Positions 61,429-64,000 of a stretch of 64,000 bases of DNA are shown here, in pieces (the first letter of the stretch is position 1; each line of letters begins with the position of its first letter). Below the pieces are notes generated by a model. The model was not told the origin of the DNA. It was given only the letters and a program-made list of their open reading frames with translations, and ran no database searches. Both the position numbers and the translations under genes were made by a program. Source of the stretch: Methanomethylovorans sp041447285 (GTDB lineage Archaea; Halobacteriota; Methanosarcinia; Methanosarcinales; Methanosarcinaceae). The DNA lies in the NCBI RefSeq assembly GCF_041447285.1, contig NZ_JBGMEB010000021.1, forward strand, positions 1-64,000, read 5' to 3'.

Positions 61429-61767
61429 CTATTTCATCTCTTCAAGGATTTTGCTTATTTTTTCTTTTAATAAGGGTAGATCATATTGAACGATAGACCA
61501 GGTTAGTTCAAGATCAACTCCGAAATATCCATGAATTAGCTTATCTCTGGTCCTTGCCATTTCACTCCATGGCACGTCCTGATGTTCTTTTTTAAACTCC
61601 TCAGGGATATTTTTTGATGCTTCACCTATGATTTCTATCCTTCTGATCGTTGCATCCTGAAGCTGTATATCTTCCAGGAAGTCATCTCTGGCTTTACCGC
61701 TTGTGAAGTCTTCTATCTTCTCAATAGAGTCGATAATATGATTGAGGAAGACATCAGTTCCTTTCAT
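61429..61767 (-). CDS. hepT: HEPN toxin, HepT-like (DUF86)
   Basis: 112 aa. FLNHIIDSIEKIEDF is the first helix; the active site RX4HXY is present as RDKLIHGY; EIIGEASKNIPEEFK is typical. It overlaps the MNT gene upstream by 4 bases (ATGA). Intact toxin-antitoxin pair with 61764-62069. A nearly identical copy begins at 63736 and runs off the window. Confidence 0.87.
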   Translation of the reverse strand: MKGTDVFLNHIIDSIEKIEDFTSGKARDDFLEDIQLQDATIRRIEIIGEASKNIPEEFKKEHQDVPWSEMARTRDKLIHGYFGVDLELTWSIVQYDLPLLKEKISKILEEMK

Positions 61768-62069
61768 AGTATCTTAATTTCTTCTTTTAGGATCTGTTCT
61801 TTGATAAGAGGATTTATAGAATCATAAGTGATGACTTCTATTTTTCTCTTCGATTCCCTTTCAAGTTCCAGTTCTAGTCTGGCAAGGTCAAAAAGGCTTT
61901 TTCGGCTTTTGAACTTAACAAGAATATCGATGTCACTATCCTCTTTAGCCTCGTTCCTCGCAAATGAACCAAAAATACCGGCTTTATCTACATCATTTTC
62001 TATCAGTATTGGAACTATGATCTGCTTGTACGTTTCGATCTGGTTCGCCGCCATATTATCACTATTCAT
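61764..62069 (-). CDS. mntA: MNT-type nucleotidyltransferase antitoxin
   Basis: 101 aa. GIFGSFARNEAKEDSDIDIL gives GS-x10-D-x-D; KRKIEVITYDSIN carries the third acidic residue. It differs clearly from the other MNT proteins of the island, so it is a separate acquisition. Translationally coupled to the HEPN toxin. An in-frame ATG five codons in (MAANQIETYKQ) is an alternative start. Confidence 0.86.
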   Translation of the reverse strand: MNSDNMAANQIETYKQIIVPILIENDVDKAGIFGSFARNEAKEDSDIDILVKFKSRKSLFDLARLELELERESKRKIEVITYDSINPLIKEQILKEEIKIL

Positions 62070-62110
62070 TTTAGTTATATGAATGATGCTTCTTAAAGTT
62101 TAGGGCAATG

Positions 62111-62182
62111 TTACTGAAAGGTATTCCCTTCCGTTGCTATTAATGCAGACAGGATAATATTTGCATCAATGACAAACTCCAT
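62111..62182 (-). pseudogene. vapC (PIN toxin) 5' fragment
   Basis: MEFVIDANIILSALIATEG is the exact style of a PIN-domain N-terminus with the first catalytic Asp (VIDANI), but a TAA follows after 23 codons. Directly downstream of an intact vapB-like gene (TAAATG junction). The remaining catalytic residues are absent. Confidence 0.7.
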
Positions 62183-62413
62183 TTATACACCCAGATCTTT
62201 GTATCGCTGATGTAAAGACTCATTAATTTGCTTTCCGAGTTCAAGTGCATCTTCTTGTGACAACTGCGACCTGGAAGTTATGGCACGAAGCATCCGAAGC
62301 TGATTGATCTTTATTCTGATAGCTTCTCTTGCAACCTCTGACCAGTTTATTTCCTTTGAGACATCCATCTCTTTCATCAGATCATCAGGAATAGATAGAG
62401 TTATTGTCGCCAT
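62183..62413 (-). CDS. VapB-like antitoxin
   Basis: 76 aa from the ATG at 62413 (MATITLSIPDDLMKEMDV, an RHH DNA-binding domain); an upstream ATG at 62455 would add 14 poorly fitting residues. The following part INWSEVAREAIRIKINQL and the acidic tail are standard. Its toxin gene is truncated, so it is an orphan. It may still bind its own promoter or a toxin elsewhere. Confidence 0.78.
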   Translation of the reverse strand: MATITLSIPDDLMKEMDVSKEINWSEVAREAIRIKINQLRMLRAITSRSQLSQEDALELGKQINESLHQRYKDLGV

Positions 62414-62511
62414 GTTCTCACAGATGTTAGTTTTAATATTACTAAATGTGGTCAATTATTTAAGGGTGATTGCCTGGTTACTAAATGTACTATGTTGAAT
62501 CTGCACAGTTC

Positions 62512-62600
62512 ATGTGGTGCACTCTCTCCATACTCTGTGTTCTCTGTGGTTAGATCATATGAGATACTTTACTGAATACATCCGCAGCACAAAGAATCAA
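62512..62600. repeat. Copy of the 54.8-kb dispersed repeat
   Basis: ACTCTGTGTTCTCTGTGGTTAG, cut here to TGTGTTCTCTGTGGTTAG, then TCATATGAG and CATCCGCAGCACAAAG follow in the same order as at 54826-54895. The rest of the 62456-62772 gap has no recognisable gene. Confidence 0.55.
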
Positions 62601-62772
62601 AAGACCAAGGAAACAAAGAGTATTTTCATCTTTGCATCTTGAAGTTATCTGCTACCTTACGTTAATTATAGACCATGAATACATCTATGGCAGGTATCTG
62701 GAACTTGAATTTACGGAGAGCACGACCTATTGCAGAATACGAACATACGCCTTATTTTTGTTTTTTATTCAT

Positions 62773-63063
62773 TCAACACTTATTGAATCTGTGTCTTAAT
62801 TTTGTATAGATCGAAGCTCTGGAATCCACAGCCAAAAAAGCAATTGTGTCTGAATCTGTGAGCTCAAAAACAATTCTGTATTTACCCACACGATATCTGA
62901 AAAATTCAAAGCATTGCAATTGTTTAGTATCATCGCTAAATGGATCTAATAAGAGTTTCTGCTCAATAGAATGAACAATTAGTTCGAGATCTTTAGGATT
63001 TTTCTTATGAATAGATTTTAAATCCTTTCTAAAAGCGTTGGTAAAAATCCCCTTATAGCTCAT
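62773..63063 (-). CDS. RelE-family toxin
   Basis: 96 aa: IFTNAFRKDLKSIHKKNPK, DTKQLQCFEFFRYRVGKYRIVFEL and FLAVDSRASIYTKL. The conserved basic core YRVGKYRIVF is that of RelE toxins. The ATG overlaps the TGA of the 58-aa antitoxin (ATGA). Intact pair. It differs from the two other RelE-like toxins in the island. Confidence 0.85.
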   Translation of the reverse strand: MSYKGIFTNAFRKDLKSIHKKNPKDLELIVHSIEQKLLLDPFSDDTKQLQCFEFFRYRVGKYRIVFELTDSDTIAFLAVDSRASIYTKLRHRFNKC

Positions 63064-63236
63064 TCTAATCCAAATTCAGCTTTTAACTCTTCAAGAGTGC
63101 AGACATTGCCCTCTTTAATGTCTTTTTTAGCTTCAGCTATGCGTTTAATAGTTTTTGAACTGAGGGGAACCGAATCAACAGCAACAATAGTTCCCATATT
63201 TTTCTTGACATGATGTGAATGAGTTTTTAAAGCCAT
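63060..63236 (-). CDS. Antitoxin of the RelE pair
   Basis: 58 aa: MALKTHSHHVKKNMGTIVA, DSVPLSSKTIKRIAEAKKD, then CTLEELKAEFGLE. The acidic tail (TLEELKAEFGL) is typical for RelB-type proteins that wrap their toxin. Its ATG follows the stop of a truncated hepT fragment by three bases, so expression probably depends on read-through from that older HEPN/MNT locus. Confidence 0.75.
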   Translation of the reverse strand: MALKTHSHHVKKNMGTIVAVDSVPLSSKTIKRIAEAKKDIKEGNVCTLEELKAEFGLE

Positions 63237-63239
63237 CAA

Positions 63240-63338
63240 TTAAAAATGCCCTTTTTTACATAAATAGTTAGTGTTCCTAAGAGCACCATTGTCGTATAAA
63301 TATGAAATATATCTCAAGAAAAAAGCATCATCTCTCAT
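63240..63338 (-). pseudogene. Remnant of hepT joined to foreign sequence
   Basis: The first nine codons (MRDDAFFLR) match the truncated HEPN gene at 57828, then the sequence departs and ends after 32 codons (stop 63242-63240). This marks a recombination joint near 63312. It directly precedes the RelE-type pair. Confidence 0.65.
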
Positions 63339-63662
63339 AATAGAGCCTCTTGAGATCTGTTTTTACCATTGGAGTAAGATAAGGGCTCAATGATCTTTCA
63401 GTGATGAGATCAACCTTTTTTCCAAGCAGGTTTTCAAAAGCTTTCTCGGCCCTTACATGATCAATGAGACTCTTCCCCTTTGAAAATGTAACTAAAAGAT
63501 CAATGTCACTATCCTGTGTTTGTTGACCTATGGAATAAGAGCCAAATAACCCAAGAGAAGAGATATCGTTCTGCCTGCAAGGTTCAGCAGTTCTTCTGCC
63601 TTGTCTCTGGAAAGGCCCAGAGCATGAACAAGGTCAAATATATTTTTTATCGCTTTTTTGAG
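63328..63662 (-). pseudogene. Frameshifted MNT nucleotidyltransferase gene
   Basis: Nearly identical to the intact gene at 57818 over the last 80 codons (GSYSIGQQTQDSDIDLL, VDLITERSLSPYL, KTDLKRLYYER). One base is missing near 63580 (GCAAGGTTC against GCAAAGGTCC), breaking the frame between the N-terminal helix and the catalytic motif. The upstream end (63600-63662) again joins the antitoxin relic as at 61345. Confidence 0.7.
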
Positions 63663-63735
63663 CATATCGATGAACCCTTGCCTTATAGGCAACTCGTCAA
63701 TGGGATGACAGCCGATAGTTTCACAAAAAGCCGTA

Positions 63736-64000
63736 CTATTTCATCTCTTCAAGGATTTTGCTTATTTTTTCTTTTAATAAGGGTAGATCATATTGAACGA
63801 TAGACCAGGTTAGTTCAAGATCAACTCCGAAATATCCATGAATTAGCTTATCTCTGGTCCTTGCCATTTCACTCCATGGCACGTCCTGATGTTCTTTTTT
63901 AAACTCCTCAGGGATATTTTTTGATGCTTCACCTATGATTTCTATCCTTCTGATCGTTGCATCCTGAAGCTGTATATCTTCCAGGAAGTCATCTCTGGCT
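63736..64000 (-). CDS. hepT: HEPN toxin, HepT-like, second copy (runs off the window)
   Basis: Apparently identical in the visible part to the HEPN gene at 61429-61767, offset by exactly 2307 bases. It covers the C-terminal 87 codons including RDKLIHGY; the N-terminus lies beyond base 64000. Whether its MNT partner was also copied cannot be seen. Confidence 0.8.
   Translation of the reverse strand, partial: ARDDFLEDIQLQDATIRRIEIIGEASKNIPEEFKKEHQDVPWSEMARTRDKLIHGYFGVDLELTWSIVQYDLPLLKEKISKILEEMK

Noticed and set aside
62640..62772. Short minus-strand frame ending in IPAIDVFMVYN
   Set aside because: About 28 residues without a start or a recognisable family; too little to call.
1..64000. tRNA or rRNA genes
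   Set aside because: No T-arm GTTCRANNC sequence in cloverleaf context was found on either strand by eye; a weak one could be missed without a covariance search.

Overview
The window looks like chromosome from a cytochrome-containing methanogenic archaeon of the Methanosarcinales (Methanosarcinaceae-like). The strongest marker is a complete hdrED pair, the membrane-bound b-type-cytochrome heterodisulfide reductase found only in methanophenazine-using methanogens. It is supported by an archaeal RNase P RNA, TATA-type promoters, many secreted LVIVD/FIVAR/PGF-pre-PGF proteins and small Cys-rich proteins. The genus cannot be fixed from the sequence alone. No tRNA, rRNA or CRISPR array was seen.

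Layout. 0-1.7 kb: a sensor histidine kinase whose 5' half is cut off exactly at the terminal repeat of an insertion element. 1.7-5.5 kb (minus): pyruvate phosphate dikinase behind two palindromes, and a nitrilase-family amidase. 6-10 kb: a giant secreted beta-propeller protein and a small secreted protein. 10.7-13.6 kb: a methyl-accepting chemotaxis protein, a DUF1059 protein and rnpB. 13.7-23.8 kb (minus): an energy and envelope block, reading Dsr-like siroheme protein, hdrE, hdrD, two DUF116 proteins, a 14-TM exporter, a geranylgeranyl-reductase-family flavoprotein and an MprF-like aminoacyl-lipid synthase/flippase. 24-27 kb: two secreted paralogues sharing a conserved leader and a C-terminal WLGF motif. 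27.1-29.3 kb: three tandem DUF457 membrane hydrolases, each apparently with its own leaderless promoter, followed by two tiny genes. 30-32.3 kb: a FIVAR-repeat surface protein whose C-terminal module matches that of the giant propeller protein, followed by a 153-bp MITE with perfect 8-bp target duplications.

33-54 kb is a surface-glycan cluster: GT2, ATP-grasp, NodB-type deacetylase, PHP phosphoesterase, several GT4 transferases, two epimerases, a DUF2206-like membrane protein, WecB, a Wzx-type flippase, a CapA-like protein, an asparagine-synthase-like ligase, then a methyltransferase and a second WecB on the other strand. The stretch from about 40 to 51.6 kb is visibly AT-rich, which suggests acquired DNA.

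54.3-64 kb is a repeat-rich toxin-antitoxin island. It opens with five copies of a 113-bp tandem repeat and then packs MNT/HEPN, HicAB, RelBE-type, VapBC and YgiT-type modules, many broken, fused or duplicated, around one intact DUF234 ATPase. Fragments of one RelBE-like module recur at several sites. One antitoxin relic is fused in frame to a nucleotidyltransferase, and a HEPN gene is duplicated with a 2307-bp offset, the second copy running off the window end.

How the parts fit: the hdr block serves energy conservation, with lipid tailoring genes directly downstream. The surface proteins and glycan cluster build the envelope. The TA island looks like a site of repeated gene capture and decay.
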